A DNA stretch of 64,000 nucleotides from Massilioclostridium coli (GCF_900095865.1 NZ_FMIZ01000005.1:124001-188000); one strand, 5' to 3'. Positions 9,199 through 18,164 are shown, numbered from the stretch's first letter. The notes: generated from the letters alone by a model not told the origin. Numbers and translations: made by a program.

Positions 9199-9930
9199 AT
9201 GAAAAAATTTCTCAAAGTTGCTGCAGCTGCTTTGGCAATGGTAATGACCCTTGGCTTAGTAGGTTGTAGCGGAGGCGACAAAACTGCTTCTACCAAAGAA
9301 TCCAGTTCTTCCAAAACAACATCATCCCAATCTTCCAGTAAAACAACTAGTTCAAAACAGGAAGATAAATTTAGTGTACAAAGCGCAAAACCAGCGGACG
9401 CGCAAAATCCAGTTGTTACCATCACCATGCAGGATGGCGGTGTGATTAAAGCAGAATTATATCCAGATATCGCACCAAATACCGTAAACAACTTTATCTC
9501 GTTAATCAACCAGAAATTCTATGATGGTTTGACCTTCCACCGTATCATGGACGGCTTTATGATTCAGGGCGGAGATCCAAAAGGAAACGGTACTGGTGGA
9601 CCTGGGTATGAAATTCCAGGAGAGTTTTCCAGCAATGGTTATGCGAAAAACGATTTAAGCCATACCAGGGGCGTTTTATCCATGGCAAGAAGCTCCATGC
9701 CGGATTCTGCCGGTTCCCAGTTCTTTATTATGCACGCAGATGCGAACTACTTAGATGGGGAATATGCCGCATTTGGTAAAGTAACCGAAGGAATGGAAGT
9801 AGTAGACCAGATTGTTGCTAATGCACAGGTTACAGATAACAATGGTACTGTAGCGAATCCTCCAGTGATTGCGACAATTACTGTGGATACCTTTGGGGTT
9901 ACATATCCAGAACCAGTAAAAACAGAATAA
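9199..9930 (+). CDS. Lipoprotein cyclophilin-type peptidyl-prolyl isomerase
   Basis: This exported folding catalyst is anchored by lipid. It has a 22-residue signal peptide ending in lipobox LVGC with Cys23, then a Ser/Thr/Lys-rich linker to about residue 55, then a single cyclophilin domain. Active-site motifs FHRIMDGFMIQGGD (with the catalytic Arg) and SAGSQFFI are present. It is predicted to accelerate prolyl cis-trans isomerisation on the outer face of the membrane. It stands alone with a strong AAAGGA site and a terminator immediately after the stop. Confidence 0.93.
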   Translation: MKKFLKVAAAALAMVMTLGLVGCSGGDKTASTKESSSSKTTSSQSSSKTTSSKQEDKFSVQSAKPADAQNPVVTITMQDGGVIKAELYPDIAPNTVNNFISLINQKFYDGLTFHRIMDGFMIQGGDPKGNGTGGPGYEIPGEFSSNGYAKNDLSHTRGVLSMARSSMPDSAGSQFFIMHADANYLDGEYAAFGKVTEGMEVVDQIVANAQVTDNNGTVANPPVIATITVDTFGVTYPEPVKTE

Positions 9931-9934
9931 AGAG

Positions 9935-9966
9935 AAAAAGGGTTGCTTCGGCAGCCCTTTTTTGCT
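9935..9966 (+). terminator. Terminator after the cyclophilin gene
   Basis: A stem AAAAAGGGTTGC (9935-9946) with GCAGCCCTTTTTT (9951-9963) closes a stable TTCG loop and runs into a T tract. One G-U pair interrupts it. It overlaps the upstream end of the open frame of the next gene and so argues against an early start there. Confidence 0.9.
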
Positions 9967-10029
9967 GGAACATTCCTTGTCAAATATGTTATACTAATCA
10001 TAAGAATGCTGAAAGAGAGGGTCCTACCT

Positions 10030-10602
10030 ATGGAAATGAAAGAATTTATTGCTTTTTGTAAAGAAGGAAATCCAATTGCAGGGGAAGACAAAGAACTACA
10101 TGGATTATTAACGCAATGTAGCCAGGAGGCAATGAAAATTACAGCTGAGTTAAATGGTAGTTATCATGAACCGGAACAAGTGCGAGAATTATTTTGCCAG
10201 CTAACAGGTACAGAAATTGATTCAAGTTTTCTGTGCTTTCCGCCTTTTTATACCGACTTTGGAAAGAATATTACAATTGGTAAAAATGTATTTTTGAATA
10301 CAGGTTGTTCCTTTCAAGACCGTGGAGGAATTGTAATTGGAGATGGTACCCAAATTGGAATGAATGTTACCATGGCAACACTGAACCATGGTTTTGACCA
10401 AGCAACTCGAAACACAACCTATCCATTTCCTATTATTATTGGAAAAAATGTATGGATTGGCTCTAATGCTACTATTGCACCAGGCGTAACCATTGGAGAT
10501 AATGCGGTAATTGGTGCAGGTGCGGTTGTGACAAAGGATATTCCGGAAAACGCTGTGGCAGTTGGAGTGCCAGCAAAAGTAATCAAATATGTACAAGAGT
10601 AA
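10030..10602 (+). CDS. Maltose/galactoside O-acetyltransferase family protein
   Basis: This is a 190-residue hexapeptide-repeat acetyltransferase of the maa/lacA type. The ATG at 10030 follows an AGAGAGGG site by 8 bases; upstream in-frame starts lie inside the preceding terminator. The N-terminal helical Mac domain is followed by left-handed beta-helix turns. The family catalytic histidine lies in the TLNHGFD segment, and the GVPAKV motif closes the helix. The family acetylates sugars such as maltose, glucose or galactosides with acetyl-CoA. The true substrate is not indicated by context. It may share a transcript with the downstream nnr gene. Confidence 0.9.
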   Translation: MEMKEFIAFCKEGNPIAGEDKELHGLLTQCSQEAMKITAELNGSYHEPEQVRELFCQLTGTEIDSSFLCFPPFYTDFGKNITIGKNVFLNTGCSFQDRGGIVIGDGTQIGMNVTMATLNHGFDQATRNTTYPFPIIIGKNVWIGSNATIAPGVTIGDNAVIGAGAVVTKDIPENAVAVGVPAKVIKYVQE

Positions 10603-10677
10603 GAGGAATGTGTCCAATAGAGAATCTACCATTACAGTATGGCAATGCCAATCGTTCATTAGGGAGGGAATATTTTA

Positions 10678-12168
10678 GTGGAAGTATTGAATCAAAATCA
10701 AATGTATCAGGCGGATCAAATGACAATTGAGACTCTTGGTATTCCAGGGGAAACTTTAATGGAAAATGCAGGCCAAGCAATTGTGTCCGAAATAGCAAAA
10801 AATTGGGGAATCTCAACTCAAATAGTGGTATTGGCAGGTACAGGAAACAATGGTGGGGATGGAATTGTGATTGCCCGCCGTTTGTTAAACTTGGGGTATC
10901 AAGTTCAATTGTGGTTAATTCCTCCAGAGGAAAAGGTGCGGGATGCTGCAAAGGTACATCTGGAGCTTTATCACAGGCATCAGTATCCTGTATTCCATTA
11001 TGGAGAAGAGTTATATCCTGCGATTCAGCAGGCAGACGTCATTGTAGACGCCCTTTTGGGGATTGGCATGGCAGGGGAACTGCGCCCTCCATATGACAGA
11101 ATTGTACAGGAGGTTAACCAATCCAAGGCAAAGGTGGTTTCAGTGGATATTCCAAGTGGGGTAAACGCGGAACAGGCTACAGTATCCCAGGCAGTACGAG
11201 CGGATGTCACCTATATGGTGCAGTATCCAAAACAATCCGCTTTTTTATACCCTGCGGCTTGTTATTATGGAGAATGGAAGGTTGTGGATATTGGAATCCC
11301 ACCACAAACGACAGATTCCCTGGAATACCATAAATATACCTGGGGAGAAAAAGAGTATCAATCTACTAAGATAGAACGCAGTCCAAATAGCCATAAAGGA
11401 AGTAATGGGAAAGGGCTTATCATTGGGGGAAGCTTCCATATGATAGGGGCACCGATTTTGGCGGCACAGGCTTGTATTGCCTCTGGAATTGGGCTGCTCA
11501 GCTGTGCATTCCCAAACCATATTCTTCCAGTAGCAGCACAAAAAGCAACCGAAGCTACTTTTTTGCCTTGTAGGGAACAGGATGGAAATTTAGTACAGGT
11601 AGAGATACCGGATTCCATTCAGGTGGTTGCTATCGGAATGGGATTAGGCAGGACAGAACAAATTCGCCAATTGGTAAAGAATATATTAGTACAAGATAAG
11701 CCTACGATTATTGATGCGGATGCTTTATTTTATTTGAATGAAATATGGGGGATTGTTGACAACCGTTCTTCTGTCACTGTAGTTACTCCGCATATGGGGG
11801 AAATGGCACGACTTTGTGGTGTACCAATCGAGGAGATCCAGAAAAACCGTTTTGCGGTAAGCCGCAAATTAGCAATGCAACATGGAATTTTCGTGGTATT
11901 GAAGGGTCCATATACAATTGTCGCAACACCATCTGGGAATCAGTATGTCAATACTAGTGGAAACGCAGGGCTTGCCAAAGGTGGTTCCGGCGATGTATTG
12001 AGCGGAATGATAGCAGGACTGCTGCCACGGTATCAAAATCCGCAAGAAGCAATTTCCAACGCAGTCTATCTACATGGTTTGGCTTCTGAAAAATTAGTGG
12101 AAAAAGGTTATTCACTGGATGGAATTTCCGCAGAAAAACTGATTGAAATCCTGCCATTTTTGTCATAA
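10678..12168 (+). CDS. nnrD: Bifunctional NAD(P)H-hydrate epimerase / ADP-dependent NAD(P)H-hydrate dehydratase
   Basis: This is a 496-residue metabolite-repair enzyme that epimerises and dehydrates damaged NADHX and NADPHX back to NAD(P)H. The N-terminal YjeF_N epimerase domain (about residues 1-215) includes GTGNNGGDG and the VDALLGIG segment. The C-terminal ribokinase-like dehydratase domain (about 230-496) includes GKGLIIGGS, the KGP segment and the GGSGDVLSG nucleotide-binding motif. The start is GTG at 10678 after AGGGAGGG. The symbol nnrD strictly refers to the dehydratase half; both activities are expected from one chain, as in E. coli Nnr. Confidence 0.93.
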   Translation: MEVLNQNQMYQADQMTIETLGIPGETLMENAGQAIVSEIAKNWGISTQIVVLAGTGNNGGDGIVIARRLLNLGYQVQLWLIPPEEKVRDAAKVHLELYHRHQYPVFHYGEELYPAIQQADVIVDALLGIGMAGELRPPYDRIVQEVNQSKAKVVSVDIPSGVNAEQATVSQAVRADVTYMVQYPKQSAFLYPAACYYGEWKVVDIGIPPQTTDSLEYHKYTWGEKEYQSTKIERSPNSHKGSNGKGLIIGGSFHMIGAPILAAQACIASGIGLLSCAFPNHILPVAAQKATEATFLPCREQDGNLVQVEIPDSIQVVAIGMGLGRTEQIRQLVKNILVQDKPTIIDADALFYLNEIWGIVDNRSSVTVVTPHMGEMARLCGVPIEEIQKNRFAVSRKLAMQHGIFVVLKGPYTIVATPSGNQYVNTSGNAGLAKGGSGDVLSGMIAGLLPRYQNPQEAISNAVYLHGLASEKLVEKGYSLDGISAEKLIEILPFLS

Positions 12169-12590
12169 ATAAGTTATATTTATATTTTAAGTAAATATTA
12201 CGTGATAAACCAGTGTGGAGTGGCAGATCTTGCCCATCTAAATTTATTCAGGAGTAGTTTATTTGAATTTTCAGAAACTATGATTGAAAGAAACAATAGT
12301 ATCACTTGTATAAAACTAACCTATTTATTTTGTTGTATGATTTTAAGAGTATTTTTTCTTTAGCTGGATAAGTATGAAAGATATGAGTTCTAATAAAACT
12401 ATTATATATAAAAAGATAAATTAGACAATTGGTGAAGAAAGATACTGTTACCAGTTTAGTTCTTAAGAAAGCTTTACTATCCAATTTGATAAAATATATA
12501 ATTGGTGTTGTTATCAGTTACTAATATTTCTTAATATTATTCATCAGAGATCCTAAGCTGTTTCTACATTTTCATTATCTAAAATAGATT
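12169..12590. other. AT-rich intergenic region without recognised features
   Basis: This ~420-base stretch separates nnrD from the convergent DeoR gene. It is very AT-rich with stop codons in every frame. I see no gene or conserved RNA. The only clear structure is the terminator at its right edge. Confidence 0.6.
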
Positions 12591-12630
12591 AAAAAGAGTG
12601 CTTACTGTAAAAGCAATAAGCACTCTTTTG
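12591..12630 (-). terminator. Bidirectional terminator between nnrD and the DeoR regulator
   Basis: A 13-bp perfect stem pairs AAAAGAGTGCTTA (12592-12604) with TAAGCACTCTTTT (12617-12629). It has A runs on one side and T runs on the other. It immediately follows the minus-strand DeoR stop and could also end plus-strand transcription. Confidence 0.9.
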
Positions 12631-12636
12631 GATGTT

Positions 12637-13407
12637 TTATACTACGGTTGGATATACAATTTGTACTTGATTTTCTTCAAAACAAGCAATTGTTTTATCA
12701 TCTGGTTTTTGGTCGGTAACAATTGTATGAATCTGTCTTGGTTGCGCAAATGTAAATGGCAACACTTGTCCAAATTTGGAGTGGTCTAATAAAACAACAA
12801 TATGCTGTGCCATCTGTATGACGGTTTGTTTTAAAATACATTCTTCAATATAAGCGTTGGTAAAACCACTTTCCGGAGAAAAACCACTAGCGGATAAAAA
12901 CGCAATATCAAGATTAATTTGTTTTAAATTTTCCAGAGCCATTGGCCCTGTAACCGAAAGGGTACGGGGATTTACTGGCCCCCCTAATGAAATTGTTTGA
13001 ATTTCTGGATGTTTACAGAGCTCAAGTGCAATGTTAGGGGCGTTGGTAACCGCATGTAGCTTATATTTTCCAATTTGTTTTACCAACTCCATAATTGTAC
13101 TGCCTGCCTCGAAATAGGCCGATTGGTTTGCAGGGATCATATGCCGGGACAACTGTGCAATAGTAGTTTTTGCAGAAAGATTAAGATGGGAACGGGATTC
13201 AAAATCGTATTTATGTGGTACTACTTCAGGCACACGCCGGGCCCCACCATGGGTACGAACCAGTAAACCTTGTTCAGCCATTTCATCCAAATCTCTGCGT
13301 ACGGTCATTTCTGATACTTCCGGAAGAGCTGCATGGATTTCTGTGATTCTGATTTCGTTTTGCTGGCGCAATTTTCTTAAAATAAACTCTTGTCTGTCCT
13401 GCTTCAA
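12637..13407 (-). CDS. DeoR/GlpR-family transcriptional regulator
   Basis: This 256-residue repressor is of the DeoR type, usually controlling sugar or polyol catabolism with a phosphorylated sugar as inducer. The N-terminal winged helix (residues 6-60) contains the EMTVRRDLDEMAEQG recognition signature. The C-terminal DeoRC sugar-isomerase-like domain shows the G(S)TI and N-A motifs expected for ligand binding. The start is TTG at 13407, 6 bases after GGAGGG. A candidate promoter with TATACT lies about 60 bases upstream. No sugar operon is adjacent; the PfkB kinase at 8.1 kb is a possible but unproven target. Confidence 0.9.
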   Translation of the reverse strand: MKQDRQEFILRKLRQQNEIRITEIHAALPEVSEMTVRRDLDEMAEQGLLVRTHGGARRVPEVVPHKYDFESRSHLNLSAKTTIAQLSRHMIPANQSAYFEAGSTIMELVKQIGKYKLHAVTNAPNIALELCKHPEIQTISLGGPVNPRTLSVTGPMALENLKQINLDIAFLSASGFSPESGFTNAYIEECILKQTVIQMAQHIVVLLDHSKFGQVLPFTFAQPRQIHTIVTDQKPDDKTIACFEENQVQIVYPTVV

Positions 13408-13591
13408 AATAATCCCTCCTTTTTCGTTTGTTTTTGTAGTGAAAATGGGTCTCCCTTTTCCATTTTAGTATAACAGATTGTAGCATAAAAGGAAAGGAAC
13501 TATTTAAAAAATTATGCACATTTTAGTTAAATTTGTTAAATTTATACGAAAAACAACAAGTGATATTTGGAATCCAATTGTTTGAAATGGC

Positions 13592-13620
13592 TTTACTATT
13601 ACAAGTAAATGTGCTATAAT
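13592..13620 (+). promoter_or_regulatory. Putative promoter overlapping a perfect palindrome
   Basis: TTTACT (13592-13597) and a perfect TATAAT (13615-13620) are 17 bases apart. The -10 hexamer lies inside the left arm of the 15-bp inverted repeat at 13612-13647. No convincing gene follows; transcription would run into the hairpin at 13726-13764 after about 140 bases. Confidence 0.5.
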
Positions 13621-13647
13621 ATTACAAGATGCTGTAATATTATAGCA
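13612..13647. repeat. Perfect 15-bp inverted repeat, probable operator
   Basis: TGCTATAATATTACA (13612-13626) is exactly complementary to TGTAATATTATAGCA (13633-13647) around a 6-base spacer AGATGC. There is no T tract, so it is not a terminator. Because it contains a -10 hexamer it reads better as a protein-binding operator. It lies about 200 bases upstream of the DeoR gene, which is a candidate binder. That assignment is inference. Confidence 0.7.
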
Positions 13648-13725
13648 TTATCCTCAAAAGTAGAGCAATAACAAGATGCAAAAAGTCTATCTGTCAGAGA
13701 TAGGAAAGAGAATTGGAAGAAAACA

Positions 13726-13770
13726 AAAAGAGCGGGATTGCGCTGTTAGGCATCCCGCTCTTTTGTTTTT
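13726..13770 (-). terminator. Bidirectional terminator downstream of the AI-2E transporter gene
   Basis: AAAAGAGCGGGAT (13726-13738) pairs perfectly with ATCCCGCTCTTTT (13752-13764). T-rich tracts occur in both directions. It follows the stop of the minus-strand transporter gene by about 50 bases and would also stop a plus-strand transcript starting near 13627. Confidence 0.9.
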
Positions 13771-13817
13771 TCGCATAGTTACTACCACATTGCCTAACCA
13801 CCAAATGTACAATTGAT

Positions 13818-15080
13818 TTATTGGTCCGCTTTTGCGTTGTTAGTAGGGTTTGATTCCTCAGAATTTTCCGCCGGTTTTATTGGTGGCTTCCCTCCCTTCA
13901 TATAGAGGTAATCCGCTGTATTGATCGAGAAACCTTTTTTGCTTAACCGGTTATTGATGAAACGACTGACTAAGGTATAGATAACAGCAAATACTGGCAC
14001 ACCAATAAACATACCAACAAAACCAAATAAAGTGCCAAACGCTAAGATAGCAAAAACAACCCAGAATGCGCTTAACCCTGTACGGTCTCCTACAATTTTA
14101 GGAACTAATATATTGCCGTCAAATTGCTGTAGGGCAATAATAAATATAATAAAAATCAAACATTTTTTCGGGTCTATCAGTAGCAATAAAAACGCACTTG
14201 GAATTGCGCCAATAAATGGCCCGAAAAATGGAATGACATTTGTGGTACCCACAATAGCGCCGATTAAAATGGCGTAGGGTTTGTAGATAAAAGAGGTTCC
14301 AATGGTACATAAAATTCCCACAATAATTGCGTCAATAATCTGCCCACGGATAAATCCGCCAAATACCGTATTGGTTTCTTTAATAAGATTGATAAAGGAA
14401 GTGGCAAAAGAGGATGGAAACAATGCTACCACTACTTTTTTGCTCTGTGCAATAAAACGCTCTTTCGAGTATAAAACATAAATGGAAATGATAATTCCCA
14501 CCAACATATTTTTTAATACACTGATAAAATCAATTACACCCGAAGTTAAATTACCTAATAATTTTTGTAAACTTGGCAGAATAGCATTGGATAGCTGCTG
14601 TATATAGGTCATAATTCCTTCCAATTGTGCATCAATAAAATTGGCAATGGAAGGATTGTCATGCAATAAGCTGGTAAAATAGTCGCTGGCTTCCCTGATA
14701 TAACTTGGTGCATTGTTGAATAGGCCAATAATACTGATTAACAATTGTGGCAACAACAATGTCAACAGTCCTGCGAAAGCCGCAATAGCAATAATCATTG
14801 AGATAGAAAGAGCCAATACTCGAATCAGCGTTTTTTTGTGTTTAAAATCTTTTTTTACAAAAAGTCGGTGGAATACCTTTTGTTCAAAAAAATCTACGAT
14901 TGGGTTGAGTAAATACGCAATCGTAAACCCAACAAAGAACGGCATTAATATTCCAATAATAATTTGCAGAAAATTGCCGATTTCAAATGTATCAATACAT
15001 TTTTGAAACAACACGCAGGCTGCAAATGTAAGAAAAATCATAATACCAAAGGAAAAATATTTATGGTTTTTCAGTTTCAT
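13818..15080 (-). CDS. AI-2E family transporter (YdbI/YhhQ/PerM type)
   Basis: This is a 420-residue polytopic membrane protein with the layout of the AI-2E/PerM family. Two hydrophobic helices at the N-terminus are followed by an amphipathic segment (residues ~100-200). A C-terminal bundle contains the conserved GxIVGxTNxIPFFGPFIGAIP-like block. Members export small signals or act as Na+/H+ antiporters; the substrate here is unknown. AGGAGA precedes the ATG. The last ~30 residues are hydrophilic (PPIKPAENSEE). It is monocistronic. Confidence 0.88.
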   Translation of the reverse strand: MKLKNHKYFSFGIMIFLTFAACVLFQKCIDTFEIGNFLQIIIGILMPFFVGFTIAYLLNPIVDFFEQKVFHRLFVKKDFKHKKTLIRVLALSISMIIAIAAFAGLLTLLLPQLLISIIGLFNNAPSYIREASDYFTSLLHDNPSIANFIDAQLEGIMTYIQQLSNAILPSLQKLLGNLTSGVIDFISVLKNMLVGIIISIYVLYSKERFIAQSKKVVVALFPSSFATSFINLIKETNTVFGGFIRGQIIDAIIVGILCTIGTSFIYKPYAILIGAIVGTTNVIPFFGPFIGAIPSAFLLLLIDPKKCLIFIIFIIALQQFDGNILVPKIVGDRTGLSAFWVVFAILAFGTLFGFVGMFIGVPVFAVIYTLVSRFINNRLSKKGFSINTADYLYMKGGKPPIKPAENSEESNPTNNAKADQ

Positions 15081-15450
15081 ATGATTTCTCCTTTACCTTT
15101 TAGAATGTTTATCAATACCATTATACCTGTTTTTACATGAGATTGCCATAGGTTTTTGATTTGTTTACAGTTTACTAGAAAATAAATTATATTTATCTAA
15201 CTTGCCGTTTAAAAATGAAAACCCTAACGAAAAGATTTATGTAGAGGATGTTCCCATCTCTATCCTTAACAAAAAACAGAAAACAGTAAATATTATTCAT
15301 AATACAGTAATTTACTTGATAAAAAAACGCTATATAAACTATGTTTTTATGCTTATATCTAATTTAGAAGGTAATTACATGGGGAACAGTGTATTTGTTT
15401 TGGGTTTTTAGAACCACAGAAATGTCCCTATTTTTAGTTTCTTACCATAA
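15081..15450. other. Intergenic region upstream of the AI-2E gene
   Basis: This ~370-base AT-rich stretch lies between the divergently oriented AI-2E start and the 3' end of ppa. A 69-codon plus-strand frame from TTG 15202 exists, but its product is lysine/asparagine-rich and unlike a protein, with no ribosome site. I see no other structure. Confidence 0.5.
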
Positions 15451-15451
15451 A

Positions 15452-15484
15452 AACGAGCCTATCCTCCTAATAGATAGGCTTGTT
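15452..15484 (-). terminator. Terminator after ppa
   Basis: AACGAGCCTATC (15452-15463) pairs with GATAGGCTTGTT (15473-15484), with one G-U. On the minus strand it ends in TTTT, 5 bases beyond the ppa stop. Confidence 0.85.
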
Positions 15485-15488
15485 CTTA

Positions 15489-16034
15489 CTATTGTTCCTC
15501 TTTTTTGACTCCAAATTTTTGATTATAACGTTGAATGCACTCATAGATAATTTTAGTTGCCACCTGCCAGTTTTGGACTTCGTCCACAACAGTTTCTTTG
15601 TGTTCCAGTGCTTTATATACACTGAAAAAATGGGACATTTCACTAAAGATATGTTTTGGCAGCTGATTGATATCAGTATATTCTCGGTAAGTGGGTTCGT
15701 TATAGGGGATGGCAATGATTTTTTCATCCCTTTTACCACCATCCATCATGCTGATTACTCCAATCGGGTAACAGCGAACCAGAGTTAATGGTTCAATTGG
15801 TTCTGTGCAAAGTACCAATACATCCAATGGGTCTCCATCATCCCCATACGTACGGGGAATAAAACCGTAATTAGCAGGATAGTGGGTAGAGGTATATAGG
15901 ATACGGTCTAGAATAATCAAACCGGTTTCCTTATCCAGTTCATATTTTTTCTTGCTGCCAGATGGGATTTCAATCACCGCGATAAAATCGGAAGGTGAAA
16001 TCCGTTTAGGATTAATATCATGCCAAATATTCAT
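15489..16034 (-). CDS. ppa: Inorganic pyrophosphatase, soluble family I
   Basis: This 181-residue enzyme hydrolyses pyrophosphate to phosphate and so pulls biosynthetic reactions forward. The family I signature DGDPLDVLV with its metal-binding aspartates is near residue 65. The upstream substrate loop ending GFIPRTYGDD and the KRDEKIIA segment are present. Many Firmicutes use the unrelated family II enzyme (PpaC), so a family I enzyme is a small lineage marker. The gene lies 19 bases after ptsI on the same strand with a GGAGG site and is probably co-transcribed with it. Confidence 0.96.
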   Translation of the reverse strand: MNIWHDINPKRISPSDFIAVIEIPSGSKKKYELDKETGLIILDRILYTSTHYPANYGFIPRTYGDDGDPLDVLVLCTEPIEPLTLVRCYPIGVISMMDGGKRDEKIIAIPYNEPTYREYTDINQLPKHIFSEMSHFFSVYKALEHKETVVDEVQNWQVATKIIYECIQRYNQKFGVKKEEQ

Positions 16035-16053
16035 TGTAAGCCTCCGTATTCTT

Positions 16054-17700
16054 TTATCCTTTTGGTATTACTTTGGATACATCTGTTTGCCTTATTTTTT
16101 GGCGTAGTTTGAGCACAGAAGAAGGGGAAACAGAGAGTTCGTCAATGCCCATTGCTAAGAATGTTTCTGTCATGTCCAAATCTGCCCCTAATTCACCGCA
16201 AATACCGATCCATATTCCATTTTTATGGGCATTATCCGCTGCCATACGGATCAGGCGTAGGATTGCTGGGTGATGTGGCTGGTAAAAGCGGTCCAGTTTT
16301 GGATTTTGGCGGTCAATCGCCAATGTGTATTGGGTTAAATCATTGGTTCCTACACTGAAGAAATCCACTTCTTTTGCCAATTGGTCACTGATCACTGCGG
16401 CTGCTGGAGTTTCAATCATGATTCCAAGCTCAACGGATGGGTCAAAAGGTACACCAGCCTCTTTCAATTCATTTCGTACTTGTGCAGCAATTTCCTTTAT
16501 CTGTTTTACTTCTTCTACTGAAGTTATCATTGGAAACATTATTGCGATTTTTCCAAATGCGGAAGCGCGGTATAAAGCGCGTAATTGGGTGTGGAACAGT
16601 TCTGGCCTGGTTAAACAAATTCGGATTGCCCGATAGCCCATAGCGGGATTATCCTCTTTTGGCAGTTGGAAATAATCAATGTTTTTATCAGCCCCAATAT
16701 CCAGGGTACGGATAATTACTTTTTTCCCTGCCATGTTTTCCGCTACAGTGCGATATGCTTGAAACTGTTCTTCCTCAGTGGGATAATCCTGGTTTTCTAA
16801 ATAGAGGAACTCACTGCGGAACAAGCCAATCCCTTCCGCATCGTAGTTTAAAGCGGCAACGGTATCGGTGACACTTCCTATATTAGCATATAAATGGATA
16901 GTTTGTCCATCTAAGGTAATGCTTGGTTGACCTTTTAATTCCGCCAACAAAGAATTTTCCCGATCCAGCTCCATTTTTTTCAGGCGCATTGTATCAAAAG
17001 TAGCAGTATCCGGATTGATATAAACATTACCTGTTTCTCCATCTACAATAATGTCTTTTCCCTCAAAATCTGGTTTTAGTTGATCCCCTACACCAATAAT
17101 TGCGGGGATATTCATTGTTCTTGCTAAAATAGCGGTATGGGAATTTGAAGAGCCCTTTCTAGTGACAAACGCAAGCACTTTTGTCTTATCTAACTGGACA
17201 GTTTCGCTGGGGGCTAGGTCATCTGCCGCGATAATACATGGTTCTGTAAACGAGTAACTTTGCTCAGTGTTTCCCATTAAAATATGGATTAATTTTTCAG
17301 AGATGTCCTTTACATCAGCAGCCCTTGCCTGCAAATAAGGGTCATCCATAGAGGAAAACATGGCAGAAAAATTATCCGCTGTTTTGGCGACAGCATACTC
17401 TGCGTTTACCTGCTGGGAACAGACCATATTGGTAATGGATTCGCAATAATCCAAATCTTCCAGCATCATCTGATGGATTTCAAAAATCATGGCATTTTCT
17501 TCCCCTACCTCTGATAACGCTTTTTGATATAAAATTTGGAGTTGTTCCATTGCCTGTTTTCTTGCTTCTTCAAATCGCTTTAGTTCAGCGGAAGTATCCT
17601 GTACCTTGTGGCGTTCTACCTGCTGTTGCGTTTTTTGGAAAAAAGACAATTTCCCAAATGCCACTCCTTCTACAACGCCTTTTCCTTTGATGGTAATCAT
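16054..17700 (-). CDS. ptsI: Phosphoenolpyruvate-protein phosphotransferase (PTS Enzyme I)
   Basis: Enzyme I takes phosphate from PEP and passes it to HPr, powering all PTS sugar uptake. The 548-residue chain has the N-terminal HPr-binding helical domain. The phosphohistidine domain carries active-site His188 in GSSNSHTAI. A C-terminal PEP-binding TIM barrel holds GIGLFRSEF, the FPMI and SVGTNDLTQY motifs, and the active-site loop GICGELGAD. AAAGGAG precedes the ATG. Unlike the common ptsHI order, HPr is on the opposite strand 560 bases away. The leader contains a strong terminator-like hairpin, suggesting attenuation. Confidence 0.97.
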   Translation of the reverse strand: MITIKGKGVVEGVAFGKLSFFQKTQQQVERHKVQDTSAELKRFEEARKQAMEQLQILYQKALSEVGEENAMIFEIHQMMLEDLDYCESITNMVCSQQVNAEYAVAKTADNFSAMFSSMDDPYLQARAADVKDISEKLIHILMGNTEQSYSFTEPCIIAADDLAPSETVQLDKTKVLAFVTRKGSSNSHTAILARTMNIPAIIGVGDQLKPDFEGKDIIVDGETGNVYINPDTATFDTMRLKKMELDRENSLLAELKGQPSITLDGQTIHLYANIGSVTDTVAALNYDAEGIGLFRSEFLYLENQDYPTEEEQFQAYRTVAENMAGKKVIIRTLDIGADKNIDYFQLPKEDNPAMGYRAIRICLTRPELFHTQLRALYRASAFGKIAIMFPMITSVEEVKQIKEIAAQVRNELKEAGVPFDPSVELGIMIETPAAAVISDQLAKEVDFFSVGTNDLTQYTLAIDRQNPKLDRFYQPHHPAILRLIRMAADNAHKNGIWIGICGELGADLDMTETFLAMGIDELSVSPSSVLKLRQKIRQTDVSKVIPKG

Positions 17701-17742
17701 GTCTGATTAAACTCCTTTCCGTTGGCTGTTCTAAAATAGAAA

Positions 17743-17791
17743 AACCCAAACAAAAAGGGTCAGCCTGTTCACCTACCTTTTTGTTTGGGTT
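17743..17791 (-). promoter_or_regulatory. Terminator-like hairpin in the ptsI leader (candidate attenuator)
   Basis: On the minus strand AACCCAAACAAAAAGG pairs perfectly over 16 bp (17776-17791 with 17743-17758) and is followed by TTTCTATTTT. It lies between the ptsI promoter and the ribosome site, about 43 bases before the start codon. A full terminator in this place implies either premature termination relieved by a factor or processing. I found no RAT sequence in this leader. Confidence 0.75.
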
Positions 17792-17841
17792 ATTGCTTAA
17801 CTAAATAATAACACGCCCAAAATATTTTGGTTTTCACCTAG

Positions 17842-17870
17842 ATTATAGCAGAGAAGCCTTTTTTTGTCCA
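17842..17870 (-). promoter_or_regulatory. ptsI promoter
   Basis: On the minus strand TGGACA (17865-17870) and TATAAT (17842-17847) are 17 bases apart, with TG one base before the -10 (extended -10). A 14-bp palindrome CCAAAATATTTTGG (17817-17830) sits just downstream of the expected start and might be an operator. Confidence 0.75.
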
Positions 17871-18084
17871 TTGTTAAATTGTTGCAAAATTTAAATTTAG
17901 ATTGGTGAATCTGCTAATAGTATATGTTGCTTTTTCAATTTTATAGGAATTGGACTGGAGTTAGCCGGAAATCGGTTTAAAGTTTTTGAAAGAGAGCTGA
18001 TTTGTAAAAAATAAAACAAATCGTAGATTTTAACAATTAATGCGATTACTATTTGTAATAACTTCCAAAATTATTAAAATGCTA

Positions 18085-18113
18085 TTGACTTTATAGATGG
18101 TATGCCCCATAAT
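18085..18113 (+). promoter_or_regulatory. Promoter of the HPr-antiterminator operon
   Basis: TTGACT (18085-18090) and CATAAT (18108-18113) are separated by 17 bases. The predicted start lies about 12 bases before the RAT element. The rest of 17880-18084 is AT-rich and shows nothing else. Confidence 0.75.
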
Positions 18114-18131
18114 AAAAGCATAATTAAAATT

Positions 18132-18164
18132 CAGTGTGTTACTGATTCGATCAGGCATGAACTG
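18132..18164 (+). promoter_or_regulatory. Ribonucleic antiterminator (RAT) of the GlcT type
   Basis: The segment GTGTTACTGATTCGATCAGG and the following CATGAACTG closely resemble the ptsG RAT bound by Bacillus GlcT, from memory of that element. The RAT folds through CTGAT/ATCAG and outer CAG/CTG pairs with bulges. Its 3' part (18153-18162) is also the 5' arm of the terminator at 18153-18213. RAT folding and termination are therefore mutually exclusive. The antiterminator protein is encoded in the same operon at 18545. Confidence 0.85.

Noticed and set aside
15202-15411. 69-codon plus-strand frame in the AI-2E/ppa spacer
   Set aside because: TTG start without ribosome site; Asn/Lys/Ile composition equals translated AT-rich spacer.
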